From: CBDBCU01 sp965242615 | Lineage (GTDB): Bacteria > Chloroflexota > Dehalococcoidia > Lucifugimonadales > UBA3495 | Direction of reading: 5' to 3' | DNA: 64,000 nucleotides | Assembly (NCBI GenBank): GCA_965242615.1 | Contig: CBDESR010000005.1 | Location: forward strand, 1,860,001-1,924,000 | Shown: positions 1 to 7,368 of the stretch, piece after piece | How positions within the stretch are numbered: position 1 is the first letter of the stretch | How the letters are laid out: every line of letters begins with the position of its first letter | Notes under the pieces: generated by a model | Told to the model about the DNA's origin: nothing | The model's input: the letters and a program-made list of their open reading frames with translations, nothing else | Databases searched by the model: none | Translations under genes and position numbers: made by a program

Positions 1-2
1 CC

Positions 3-314
3 CTGGACAAAACGCCCAGCCCAGAGCTGGAAGCCCAGTTCCAAGCCCTGGCCCAGAAATGGCACGAAGCCACCGGCTATATGTCCGACATCGCCAAAGC
101 CGCCGAACACTCCGCCCACCAGCAAATTGTCGCCCTCGGCGAGCCGGTCATCCCCCTCCTGCTCCACGAGCTGGAAAAGCAGGCCGACCACTGGTTCATC
201 GCCCTGCACTCCCTGACCAGCACCCACCCCGTGCCGCAAGAACACCGCGGCCGCGTATCCAAAATGGCCCAGCACTGGGTCGAATGGGGCCGTCAGAACG
301 GCTACCTAACCTAG
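3..314 (+). CDS. Conserved hypothetical protein, 5' truncated by window edge
   Basis: The frame is open from the first bases of the window and ends at TAG (312-314), so the start lies outside. About 103 residues are visible. The pattern is helical, with EPVIPLLLHELEK followed by DHWFIALHSLT and VPQEHRGRV. From memory it resembles a short family of unknown function widespread in Cyanobacteria, Planctomycetes and Chloroflexi, often found near toxin-antitoxin or mobile genes. No catalytic motif is visible. The stop codon coincides with the left end of an IS5-family element, so the insertion may supply the stop or lie directly behind it. An internal ATG at 81 is probably not the real start, because the frame upstream of it has the same character. 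Function unknown. Confidence 0.6.
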   Translation: MDKTPSPELEAQFQALAQKWHEATGYMSDIAKAAEHSAHQQIVALGEPVIPLLLHELEKQADHWFIALHSLTSTHPVPQEHRGRVSKMAQHWVEWGRQNGYLT

Positions 315-1163
315 GGCGTGTTCACGCTAAAGGGGGCGGTGCAGCAGCTCAAAGATACACGCCAGCAAGACAAAGCCCAGATACATAAAATCCAGTTTGT
401 CGTAGCGGGTGAAAATCCGCCGAAACCGCTTCAGCCGCCCGAACAACCGCTCCACCCCATTGCGCTGCCGATACAACTCTTTATCCTAATCCCACTTAAC
501 CTTGCGATGCCGCCGCGGCGGCACCACCGGCCAGTAACCCAAATCGGCAGCCAACTGCCGGGTAACATTCCCTTCGTAAGCCCGATCCATCAGCAAATAT
601 GCCGGCGGTTCCTGTGTCCCCCGCAAGGTCAGCAATTTCCGCCCTTCCACCCCATCGTGCGCCTGCCCCGGGGAGAGGGCCACGGCCAAAGCCGTGCGGT
701 CGTCAGCGGCCAGCCCATGAACCTTGGTGTTCCGCCCGCCGTGGGACTTTCCTAAGGCTTGCGGCCCCTTTTTTCGGCGCCCCCGTAGCGTCCGGATGCA
801 CTTTGACACTGGTGCTGTCCAATGCCAGAACATCCCAATGCTCCGGCAGCACTCCGATTTCCTGCAACACGGCAAAGACCCGGGCCAGCGCCCCCTGCTG
901 GTTCCACCGCTGCCAGCGCATATAGATAGTGTGCCAATTCCCAAAGCGTTCCGGCAGCCCCCGCCATTTGCAGCCCTGCTCCGCCAAGTAGAGGACAGCG
1001 TTGAGCACCTGCAAGTTGGACAGCTTGACATTGCCCCGCTGCACCGGGAACAGATGGGCGACCTGCTGGTATTCCTCCTCAGTGATTTCCATACCACTGC
1101 TTCCTCCCAAACCCGGAATCGACCTCTATTCTATCACCATCGCTTTAGTGTGAACACGCCCTA
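312..1163 (-). mobile_element. IS5-family insertion sequence (IS427-like layout)
   Basis: An 852-bp unit bounded by imperfect terminal inverted repeats. The left end reads AGGGCGTGTTCACGCTAAAG from 313; the right end reads CTTTAGTGTGAACACGCCCT, ending at 1162, with one mismatch. TA at 312-313 and TA at 1162-1163 would be the target duplication. It contains one two-frame transposase on the minus strand. The first 12 bases of the end resemble the ends of the element at 44.07-44.92 kb and of the dispersed repeat at 8.69 and 32.88 kb. Confidence 0.85.
327..1092 (-). pseudogene. IS5-family transposase, frameshifted and with internal stop
   Basis: Start chosen at ATG 1092 behind a good GGAGG site. 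The first frame carries the usual N-terminal domain (WRGLPERFGNW, then LALDSTSVKVHPD with the first catalytic Asp). At the A6G4 run (complement of 765-774) the homologous protein moves to another frame (KKGPQALGKSHGGRNTKVHGL, then LLMDRAYEG with the second Asp). The move is +1 (or -2), not the -1 slip usual in this group, so an extra indel is likely. A TAG at about 486-488 interrupts the sequence before KELYRQRNGVERLFGRLKR, which holds the last catalytic Glu, and the frame then runs to TAG at 327. Probably inactive in cis. Confidence 0.8.
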
Positions 1164-1215
1164 AATACAACGATCCATTCTGGCTCAACACCAAACTCGG
1201 AAAGGAAAAGTGAAT

Positions 1216-1467
1216 ATGCTCAAAACTCTGAACACTACCACCATAGCCATCGCGCTGACCATGGCTTACCTCCTCGGCTCCGGAATGACCCTCATGGCTA
1301 TCAGTCTCCCCGGAATCCAGCAGACCGACCCGCCGATTTGGTTCACAATCCTTGACTACGCCGGAGTCGCTGTCATCTTGGTCATAGCCGGGATCATATT
1401 CCTCGCGCCGTGGGTCCTACTATTCGACCTGTACCGGAATCCCTGCCGGACCAAACAGAAAGGTTAG
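1216..1467 (+). CDS. Small two-helix membrane protein, unknown
   Basis: An 83-residue protein with two hydrophobic segments, about residues 8-30 (AIALTMAYLLGSGMTLMAI) and 45-72 (YAGVAVILVIAGIIFLAPWV), and a short basic tail. ATG 1216 is preferred over GTG 1210 because AAAGGAAAA (1201-1209) sits at a better distance from it. No family is recognised. It lies directly behind the IS5 element and has no obvious operon partner. The composition is plausible for a real inner-membrane peptide, but no homology supports it. Confidence 0.5.
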   Translation: MLKTLNTTTIAIALTMAYLLGSGMTLMAISLPGIQQTDPPIWFTILDYAGVAVILVIAGIIFLAPWVLLFDLYRNPCRTKQKG

Positions 1468-1539
1468 CTGAAAGCCAACCCAAGAGAAATCAGTCAGCCC
1501 TTCCAGTTACGCTACTGCCCCGAAACCACCCTCAATCCC

Positions 1540-1569
1540 TTGCCGTATCTCCGCCCCACGCGCTATAAT
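1540..1569 (+). promoter_or_regulatory. Candidate sigma70-type promoter for the 1606 gene
   Basis: TTGCCG at 1540-1545 and TATAAT at 1564-1569 are 18 bp apart and lie 36 bp before the ATG. The -10 sits in GCTATAAT, a form that recurs before other genes in this window (17123, 18495). Confidence 0.5.
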
Positions 1570-1605
1570 GCTTTCCCAAATACAAAACCCAAAAGGAGCG
1601 ACCTG

Positions 1606-1878
1606 ATGCACTACTTCCCGACCACGACCACCGACCCGTCCGAAGCCAGCCAAACCGAGCCGGAACGCCCCCGGTTCATCAGCCGGAAGCAGGAATTTTA
1701 CATCCGCGACCTGCTGCAGGAAGCCGGCAAATCCTGGGACGAAGCCGCCCAGTGGCTCAGCGCCAACCACTCCATCGACCTCCGGGACACCGTCATCAGC
1801 CGGATTCCCCGGTCCCTTTCCTTCCCGGTAATCGCGAAGCTCAGGACCTTCAAGCAGGAAGCCATGGCCAGCCCCTAA
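1606..1878 (+). CDS. Small conserved-looking protein, unknown
   Basis: A 90-residue soluble protein starting MHYFPTTTTDPSEAS. ATG 1606 was chosen over an upstream start because AAAGGAG lies 8 bp before it and a promoter lies just upstream. The N-terminus is Thr/Pro/Ser rich. A helical region follows with RFISRKQEFYIRDLLQEAG and WDEAAQWLSANHSIDLRD, suggesting a small helix-turn-helix-like or protein-binding fold. The spacing to the next gene is 24 bp, so the two may be co-transcribed. No function is assigned. Confidence 0.5.
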   Translation: MHYFPTTTTDPSEASQTEPERPRFISRKQEFYIRDLLQEAGKSWDEAAQWLSANHSIDLRDTVISRIPRSLSFPVIAKLRTFKQEAMASP

Positions 1879-1902
1879 AGGTAAAGTCAGGAGCAACTTC
1901 CC

Positions 1903-2115
1903 ATGCCCACCGAACAGATGCCCACCGCCAATCCCGACGTCCTGAACCTGGAGTCCATCCAGGAACATCTGGAATCCGCCACCATCGAACGCTACTGGCG
2001 GGAGCCTCAATGGGACCCAGGCCAGGACGTCGCCCTGACCATCGTTGAGACCATCCAGCGGGTCAAACAGACCAAAGCCCTGCTGCGCCCCGACAAACGA
2101 GCAGAAGCTCCGTAA
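1903..2115 (+). CDS. Short hypothetical protein, probably the front half of a broken gene
   Basis: A 70-residue frame starting MPTEQMPTANPDVLN behind a weak GGAGC site. It ends at TAA 2113-2115. The same frame immediately resumes with protein-like sequence (HLDAALHALKSL, QQAEFEQAWRSLEQAR, SYERLHPIIGIIK) to about 2343, all amphipathic helix in character. The simplest reading is one gene of about 145 residues carrying a nonsense mutation. No family is recognised. Confidence 0.4.
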   Translation: MPTEQMPTANPDVLNLESIQEHLESATIERYWREPQWDPGQDVALTIVETIQRVKQTKALLRPDKRAEAP

Positions 2116-2473
2116 CACCTGGACGCTGCCCTCCATGCCCTAAAGTCCCTGACTACCGTCAACTCCACCAATCCGGCGTCGCCGGAACAGCAAGCCGAAT
2201 TCGAGCAGGCTTGGCGAAGCCTGGAGCAGGCGCGCATCGCCCTCTGCACCAACTCCTATGAACGCCTGCATCCCATCATCGGAATCATCAAAGACGCGCC
2301 AGCAGACCTTTCCTCCCGCTGGGAATTATATACCAACCTAAACAGAACAGGTTGGGGACACCCCTGCCAATTCCCGTACTTTCGCCCCCAAACACCCCAC
2401 TTCCCCGCCCCCATTTACGCTATGCCACGCCGAACTGACCCGGCCGGTTGCCGGCGTTCCAGCCAACATCCGG

Positions 2474-3412
2474 TCAGGCAACCCGGTCGGCGTAGCGCAG
2501 CCGCTTGCCGACCATTCCCCGGGCCATCATGACCATCTGCTCCAGGGTGTCCAACGGCCGCTGATTGTGCCGCCCCTCAAACTCGCAGACATACCGGTGC
2601 AAGTGCTTGGAGCTGAAATGGTGGTATATCCCGATATAGCCCCGCTTCAGCATTGACCAGAAGGACTCCACCCCATTGGTATGCGCCATGGCCCGCACAT
2701 ACTCCCCCGCCGAGGGCTTGACTACTTCGTGCGGCCGGGACAGCCCGGCGTAAGCCCGGGCCTCGTCGGTGTAAACCGTCGCCATATCCCGGGTGCGGCT
2801 CTCCACAAACCTCTGCAAAGTCGGCGCATCGGTGGACTTTACCACCGATGCGCCGACTTTGTTGGTGCGCCGGTCTTTCACGCCGACCACCGCCGTTTTC
2901 CCGACGGTTCCCCCGCCGGCGTGGAGTTTCTTGCTGGCGTGTTTGTTCCCCTCCTTGCCGCCGATGTAGGTCTCGTCGGCTTCCACCGGCCCAAAGAAGG
3001 AAGCAATCAACTCGCTCCAGCCCTGACGGATACGGTGTTCCAGATGCCACGCCGTCTTTTGGGTTACCCCAATGTCCCGGTGCAGCTTCATACTGGATAC
3101 GCCTTTCAGGTTGGTGGTCAGGATGTAGATGGCCAAAGCCCATTTCTGATACCCCAACTTGGAGGACTGCATTACGGTGCCGGTTTTCACTGAAAAGAAC
3201 TTGCGGCAGTCCCGGCAGTGGAAAGGCATCTGAGGATGGTTGCCTTCCCGCCCGGCGTTGGGGCTGGCGCAGTGGGAGCAGCGGCGGCCGTCGGGCCAAC
3301 GGGCGGCGATAAACCACTCCTCAGCGGCAGCGTCATCCGGGAACATCTGGAACAGTTCGGGCAGGCCAATACCTTTGCGGAAAAACTTGCCCGGCGCCGA
3401 TTGTTTAGCCAT
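2474..3412 (-). CDS. IS1595-family (ISXO2-like) transposase
   Basis: A 312-residue transposase. The N-terminal zinc ribbon has CSHC (about 45-48) and CRDC (67-70). The DDE core shows VEADETYIGGKEG (first Asp), TVYTDEARAYAGL (second Asp) and HTNGVESFWSMLKRGYIGIYHHFS (the family-typical H/NGVESFW block with the Glu). The length is normal for the family and the frame is intact. It is divergent from the PT-repeat lipoprotein that starts 311 bp away. Possible ends are GGGGACACCCCTG..CCAATTCCC at about 2354-2375 and the inverted GGGAATTGGTGTC at about 3454-3466. They are imperfect, so the boundaries are uncertain. Confidence 0.85.
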   Translation of the reverse strand: MAKQSAPGKFFRKGIGLPELFQMFPDDAAAEEWFIAARWPDGRRCSHCASPNAGREGNHPQMPFHCRDCRKFFSVKTGTVMQSSKLGYQKWALAIYILTTNLKGVSSMKLHRDIGVTQKTAWHLEHRIRQGWSELIASFFGPVEADETYIGGKEGNKHASKKLHAGGGTVGKTAVVGVKDRRTNKVGASVVKSTDAPTLQRFVESRTRDMATVYTDEARAYAGLSRPHEVVKPSAGEYVRAMAHTNGVESFWSMLKRGYIGIYHHFSSKHLHRYVCEFEGRHNQRPLDTLEQMVMMARGMVGKRLRYADRVA

Positions 3413-3543
3413 TGCCTCACCGCGTCGTTCGTAGTCATTAGCCCACTCCGGTAGGGAATTGGTGTCTGTAGCATTTGGATAGTAGCAGACAAAATTTCGT
3501 AAAGCAAATTATTTGTTGCGACTTAATTTGTCGCCGCTGCGTC

Positions 3544-3572
3544 TTGACATCCCCCGGTCCATTGCCTATAGT
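3544..3572 (+). promoter_or_regulatory. Strong promoter of PT-repeat lipoprotein copy A
   Basis: TTGACA (3544-3549), a 17-bp spacer, and TATAGT (3567-3572). The same -35, spacer length and -10 are present before the second copy (complement of 53847-53875), and the surrounding sequence is conserved. The promoter points away from the IS1595-type transposase. Confidence 0.8.
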
Positions 3573-3579
3573 TGGGGAT

Positions 3580-3687
3580 GCTACAGACACACAATCCATA
3601 GGGAATTCCCTTGCTCAAGCGTAAGCGTTTCAGGGTTCGGCCGCGCGCCCCCTTGCGAGGCTCACGCCGGGAATTGGTGTCTGTCGC
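3580..3687 (+). promoter_or_regulatory. Nested inverted-repeat leader of PT-lipoprotein copy A
   Basis: Three nested complementary pairs lie between promoter and start codon: 3580-3590 with 3677-3687 (10 of 11 pairs), 3604-3610 with 3669-3675 (7 of 7), and 3619-3626 with 3660-3667 (7 of 8). The right-hand strand is continuous, so the transcript could form a long hairpin ending 36 nt before the start codon. The second locus at 53725-53839 keeps the same three pairs. This could be a cis-regulatory RNA, or an inverted-repeat element end sitting in the leader. Confidence 0.5.
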
Positions 3688-3722
3688 AGGAAGCCAAATC
3701 CTAACTTGTGAGGGGGTTCCCT

Positions 3723-4896
3723 GTGGTAAAAGCCTTCCCTGCCCTCGTCGTCCTGCTTATCCTTGCCCTGACCGCCACTGCCTGTGCTACTGCCGCGCCG
3801 ACCGCTACGCCGGACATCCCGGCTACCGTGGCAGCCCGGCTTTCCCAAGTCCCCACGGCCACGCCCTATCCCACGGCTACGTCTTACCCCACCGCTACGC
3901 CCCGTCCGACCCACACCCTTTACCCTACCCCGACCAATGAACCAACAGCCACTCCTTACCCCACGGCCACGCCGCGCCCTACGTACACCCTCTATCCCAC
4001 GCCAACGCCCTTGCCTACCTATACGCCGTATCCCACGGCCACTGCATACCCTACTTATACCCCATATCCGACGCTTACCCCTACGCCGGCACCCACCGCG
4101 ACGCCACGCCCTACTCCCACCCCTACTCCGCGGCGCCTACCGCCACACCTCGCCCCACCGCGACTCCAATTCCGACAGTGCAGTGGATTAGGCATAATCC
4201 TCGCACCTACTTCAGCCTGGCAGTTCCGACGGATTGGCAGAAGGCATACGATGAGAGTATCCCGGTCGACGGCGTATCCGGCGACTTGTTGATATATGAA
4301 GCCCCCGGTATGGGAGCAGATGTCACAGTTTCAGTTTTACCGCCCCGCACGGTTGGGCCAATGACTTCACCGTTGCAGGATTGGTAGAGATTGACCTGGA
4401 GCCGACCAAGGCTGAATCCGGTTTTCATCTGACGTCCTTGTCGACAGTATCGGCAACGGTAATGCGCTCTGAGTACCGGTACGAAGGTACAGGCGGCTTT
4501 TGCGACATTTTGGGTCGTGGGTATTATATCTTGACGCCGCGAAGGGCTTTCACACTGGCGGTCGAGGCTATATTGCCCCGCCTTGACCGTATAGCATCGT
4601 CGCCGTTCCGTCCCTTTAAGATTGCGAGCGGCAAGCAATTGGGGCGGTTGGAAATCCTTACCGGTCGCACAGACCTGCGTGTCAATATGCCTTCGGATGT
4701 GGGGTTCGCGCTACCGATAACCCGCAAGCCCCCCAGAAGTGTTAGACGGCGGCAGAGGAAGGCTGAGGGGGACACGGCAGATAACGCCGCGAACGGTAAG
4801 GAGAACCGGGCATCTGGTCGCAATCGGAGGAGTAAAAACGCCGATAAGGGCAACGGTGGCGACCCGCCCACCGAAGTTAATGTGCTTCTGACTTAG
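3723..4896 (+). pseudogene. PT-repeat lipoprotein copy A, two frameshifts
   Basis: GTG 3723 (behind GAGGGGG) starts a lipoprotein signal (VKAFPALVVLLILALTATAC), then about 110 residues of TPYPTATP-type repeats typical of an extended envelope spacer. Near 4128 the homologous frame shifts (PTATPIPTVQWIRHNP) into a globular region (RTYFSLAVPTDWQKAYDESI). Near 4355 it shifts again (NDFTVAGLVEIDLEPTKAE). The frame ends at 4894-4896 in a basic, Asn-rich tail closing with DPPTEVNVLLT. That tail recurs at other loci in the window. Copy B at 52.9-53.7 kb has the same front end but a different, intact globular domain. The protein is probably no longer made in full. Its function is unknown beyond surface attachment. 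Confidence 0.7.
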
Positions 4897-4942
4897 GGGT
4901 AACTCGGAAGCCAGTGTTTCAAGTAAGCGGAAGTCGGATGAC

Positions 4943-5470
4943 GTGGGCGTGGGCAAGCACGGGGCTGTGCAAGTCGCTAACAATCTCATCGAGCTTGCCA
5001 ATGCCGCCGAGTGCAGTCTTACGCTCTTGCAGGTCATAAAGTTGACCTACTTTTGCCACGCTTGGCTGTTGGGGTTGTGCGGGCGGCCCTTGCTAAATAC
5101 CCCTGTCGAGGCGTGGCAGTACGGGCCGGTATTCCTCGATGTATATCGTGCCTTGCGGCAGTACGGGAGCGGCCCGATCAAGCCGATTCCCCGTGTCCAA
5201 GAGGGCGACTTCGACCCCGTTGAGCTCGAGGTGATAAATCTAGTGTACGACGAGTACGGGGAGATGACGGGGATTCGGTTGTCTGCCTTAACCCATGCCT
5301 CCGGTACGCCGTGGCATCAGGTCTGGGAGTCCCGGAAACCCTTTGGTCGAACAACTTACATCCCGGACGACAAAATCCGGGATTACTACCAGAGCCTTGA
5401 TACGGTATTTGGTGTCATCTGTTTCGCAATCTTAGTCCGTTGGTGCTGGAGGGGCTTGAAACGGTGCTGA
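4943..5470 (+). CDS. DUF4065 (Panacea/SocA-like) domain protein
   Basis: A 175-residue protein beginning at GTG. The domain shows VANNLIELANAA, LTLLQVIKLTYFCHAWLLG, WQYGPVFLDVYRALRQYG and, later, GTPWHQVWESR, the usual layout of DUF4065. Members include phage GepA, the SocA proteolytic adaptor and Panacea antitoxins that neutralise varied toxins. The C-terminus after KIRDYYQSLD (VFGVICFAILVRWCWRG) looks atypical and runs into a short tandem-repeat stretch, so the end may be altered. No toxin is evident immediately upstream; the next gene downstream is the TIR-like/MNT/HEPN gene 228 bp away. A second, broken member lies at 38.5-39.1 kb. Confidence 0.75.
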   Translation: MGVGKHGAVQVANNLIELANAAECSLTLLQVIKLTYFCHAWLLGLCGRPLLNTPVEAWQYGPVFLDVYRALRQYGSGPIKPIPRVQEGDFDPVELEVINLVYDEYGEMTGIRLSALTHASGTPWHQVWESRKPFGRTTYIPDDKIRDYYQSLDTVFGVICFAILVRWCWRGLKRC

Positions 5471-5514
5471 GGAGTCTTGAAGTGGTGCTGGAGACACCTG
5501 ACCTTGGATGTAAA

Positions 5515-5542
5515 AGAGGGAGTCAGGTTTTCGGTTCCCTCT
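5515..5542. terminator. Hairpin between DUF4065 and TIR-like gene
   Basis: AGAGGGA (5515-5521) pairs with TCCCTCT (5536-5542) across a 14-nt loop. It is flanked by A-rich sequence before and by a short T run (CTTTTAG) after, so it could act in either direction. Just before it, GGTGCTGGAG/GGTGCTGAGG units repeat three times at roughly 24-bp spacing (about 5440-5493). Confidence 0.4.
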
Positions 5543-5697
5543 ACTTTTAGGGCGCGGATACCCGTCATTCCGCGACGATGTGGTGCCAATCTTGTACAGT
5601 CGGATTTGCCTTGCGTGGGCAGGGATGTCCCTCTAATTACTCCGAGCCTCTTGTTTAGGTTGGTATATAATTCCCTCAATTCAGGAGGAGACCAACG

Positions 5698-6111
5698 ATG
5701 ACGCCCCAACAACAGAACCGGTTCGTAGTACTCCTCAACAAACTCGAAAAATTCGAGAGCGAGGACCCAACAACCATCGAGATTGTCCAAGACATGGCTA
5801 CCAACCCGACACGAGACAACGCCGATCCGGTCATCCGCCAAGAAGACCAGGACATCAATTCCCTGGTCTCCATGGGCCTCATATCTAATCCCATAGTCGC
5901 CCCACTCTACCAACTCGGCATCTTCGCCTACGAACTGTCCTCCGATGGCAGGGATTACCTAGTTACCAAGGGGCCTATACCCACAGCCTTTATAATCCAC
6001 GGCAGCGACAAGGATGGAAACATACCTGACATTGTCCGCGAGGTAGACCAAGTCTGCCGCAAAACGCGGTCAACCCGGAACGGGCACAAAACCAGACCAA
6101 CCTTGGTCTGA
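5698..6111 (+). CDS. TIR-like/MNT/HEPN gene, front part (frameshifted)
   Basis: ATG behind a strong AGGAGGAG site, with TATAAT at 5666-5671 upstream. Residues 1-92 look like a small helical (possibly winged-helix) domain. GPIPTAFIIHGSDKDGNIPD then resembles the first strand of TIR-like predicted nucleotide-binding domains (compare the xFIVHGxD of CAP12-type proteins). Near 6056 the homologous sequence moves to the frame NPERAQNQTNLGLTLN..IDQSDMVIAILTPD and continues into the 6153 frame. This is therefore the front of one gene of about 530 residues, not a separate protein. The lesion could be a real mutation or an assembly error. Confidence 0.6.
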   Translation: MTPQQQNRFVVLLNKLEKFESEDPTTIEIVQDMATNPTRDNADPVIRQEDQDINSLVSMGLISNPIVAPLYQLGIFAYELSSDGRDYLVTKGPIPTAFIIHGSDKDGNIPDIVREVDQVCRKTRSTRNGHKTRPTLV

Positions 6112-6152
6112 CTCTCAACCGGAAAGTCAAGAACGGCATTGACCAATCCGAC

Positions 6153-7301
6153 ATGGTCATTGCGATCCTGACCCCTGACTTGGAGACAGTAGAAGGATCT
6201 TACCTTCCAAAACCCAATGCTTACGGCGAAGCTTTGGCCGCCGCCATGTACCACCCAAACAAACTGATCGTCTTGGTAGACGACCAAATAGCCCCCGTAG
6301 TCGTCCCTACCGACATCAGGGAGTTCCCCTGGATTACCACAAAGACACCATACGGAACAGAACCTCCGTGGCACGCCCTCCTCCAAAAGGAACTGCTAAA
6401 AGCCACCCAAGCCATTCAGGAAGCCAAGTTCCCATTTATGACCACCGAAACAAAACCGACCGGCCAACCCTGCCCACTAGCCCTGGGCGCCGCCCAAGCA
6501 GCCCAGGAAGCGGTCGCGCCCGACACCGTAATCCTTTTCGGCTCCCGGTCCCGCGGCGACTACCGCGCCAACTCCGACATTGACCTGCTGGTCATCTACC
6601 ACTCCCATCTGGAAGCCGCCGGCCTGGCCCGCCATGCCGCTCAAGCCTACCTCAAAGAGCATCCGCCCAACCTGCCGGTATCCGCCATCGCCATCAGCCA
6701 GGACCAATTCAACTGGGGCCGCCAGTCCAGGAACCACGTAGCAGCCCAAGCTTTGCGGGACGGAATAATCATGAGCGGAGAGAACCTCAACTTCACCGCC
6801 GATTGGGAAGAAGATGAGCCGGTCAACTGGCCGGACGTCAAAGAGCGGATCCTGGCCACCTACCGCAATACCGCCGATTTCAACGCCGCGGTCGACCACA
6901 ACCTGCTCAGCCAGGAGATGACCGGGTTCCTCGGCCCGCAGGCCGTAGAAAACGCCATCAAAGCCTGGATTTCCGCCGCTGGCGAAGAATATCGCACCGT
7001 CCACGACCTCGACGAGTTCGCCGACAAAATCCTGTCCCACCCCACCGAATCGGCGACCGATGCGGACCAGCAGCTGATCGACTTTGTTCAGTTCACCAGG
7101 ACCGACCCCCAGGGGCAACCGGGACGCCACCAGAACTGGCTCACCGAATACGCGGTAATCTACCGGTACACCGGAGCCGCTTATCACATGGACGAACTGG
7201 AAAAGACCACCTTCCAGGAAATGGTCAACATGACGGTTACCGCCTTCGTACGCCGGGCTCAGGAACTGACCGGGACCACTGACCAGGACCTTCAGTCCTG
7301 A
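6153..7301 (+). CDS. TIR-like/MNT/HEPN gene, rear part: nucleotidyltransferase plus HEPN
   Basis: In-frame protein sequence begins near 6057, ahead of this ATG. Residues 1-60 finish the TIR-like domain (IAILTPD, AYGEALAAAMYHPNKLIVLVD). Residues 123-150 carry the minimal nucleotidyltransferase signature ILFGSRSRGDY..SDIDLL, with GS and paired Asp. The C-terminal ~130 residues look HEPN-like: AVENAIKAWISAAGEEYRTVHDL, then LTEYAVIYRY and a final helix. MNT and HEPN domains usually form a two-protein toxin-antitoxin pair in which the MNT modifies the HEPN RNase. Here all sit on one chain with a TIR-like module, which suggests a defence or abortive-infection effector. The HEPN RNase motif is reduced to R-T-V-H. 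Function inferred only. Confidence 0.65.
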   Translation: MVIAILTPDLETVEGSYLPKPNAYGEALAAAMYHPNKLIVLVDDQIAPVVVPTDIREFPWITTKTPYGTEPPWHALLQKELLKATQAIQEAKFPFMTTETKPTGQPCPLALGAAQAAQEAVAPDTVILFGSRSRGDYRANSDIDLLVIYHSHLEAAGLARHAAQAYLKEHPPNLPVSAIAISQDQFNWGRQSRNHVAAQALRDGIIMSGENLNFTADWEEDEPVNWPDVKERILATYRNTADFNAAVDHNLLSQEMTGFLGPQAVENAIKAWISAAGEEYRTVHDLDEFADKILSHPTESATDADQQLIDFVQFTRTDPQGQPGRHQNWLTEYAVIYRYTGAAYHMDELEKTTFQEMVNMTVTAFVRRAQELTGTTDQDLQS

Positions 7302-7341
7302 ACCCCTCCCCATTGAAACAAAACCGCTACCGCGGGAAGGG

Positions 7342-7368
7342 TTGACACCGACTTCAACCCTTTATATA
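7342..7368 (+). promoter_or_regulatory. Candidate promoter of the tandem core-binding-domain gene
   Basis: A perfect TTGACA (7342-7347) and TATATA (7363-7368) with a short 15-bp spacer lie just before the likely translation start. Confidence 0.4.

Noticed and set aside
314..1161. Treating the first IS5 transposase as a functional programmed-frameshift gene
   Set aside because: The required shift is +1 rather than -1 and a TAG interrupts the C-terminal catalytic part.
4524..4871. Minus-strand frame beginning MGGSPPLPLSAFLLLRL, similar to a plus frame at 33136
   Set aside because: The similarity comes from the opposite strand, where both loci encode the PPTEVN-type tail ending at a stop; that strand explains three loci, this one only two.
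5440..5493. Short repeats at ~24-bp spacing considered as a CRISPR array
   Set aside because: Only three imperfect units, no spacers of uniform length and no cas genes.
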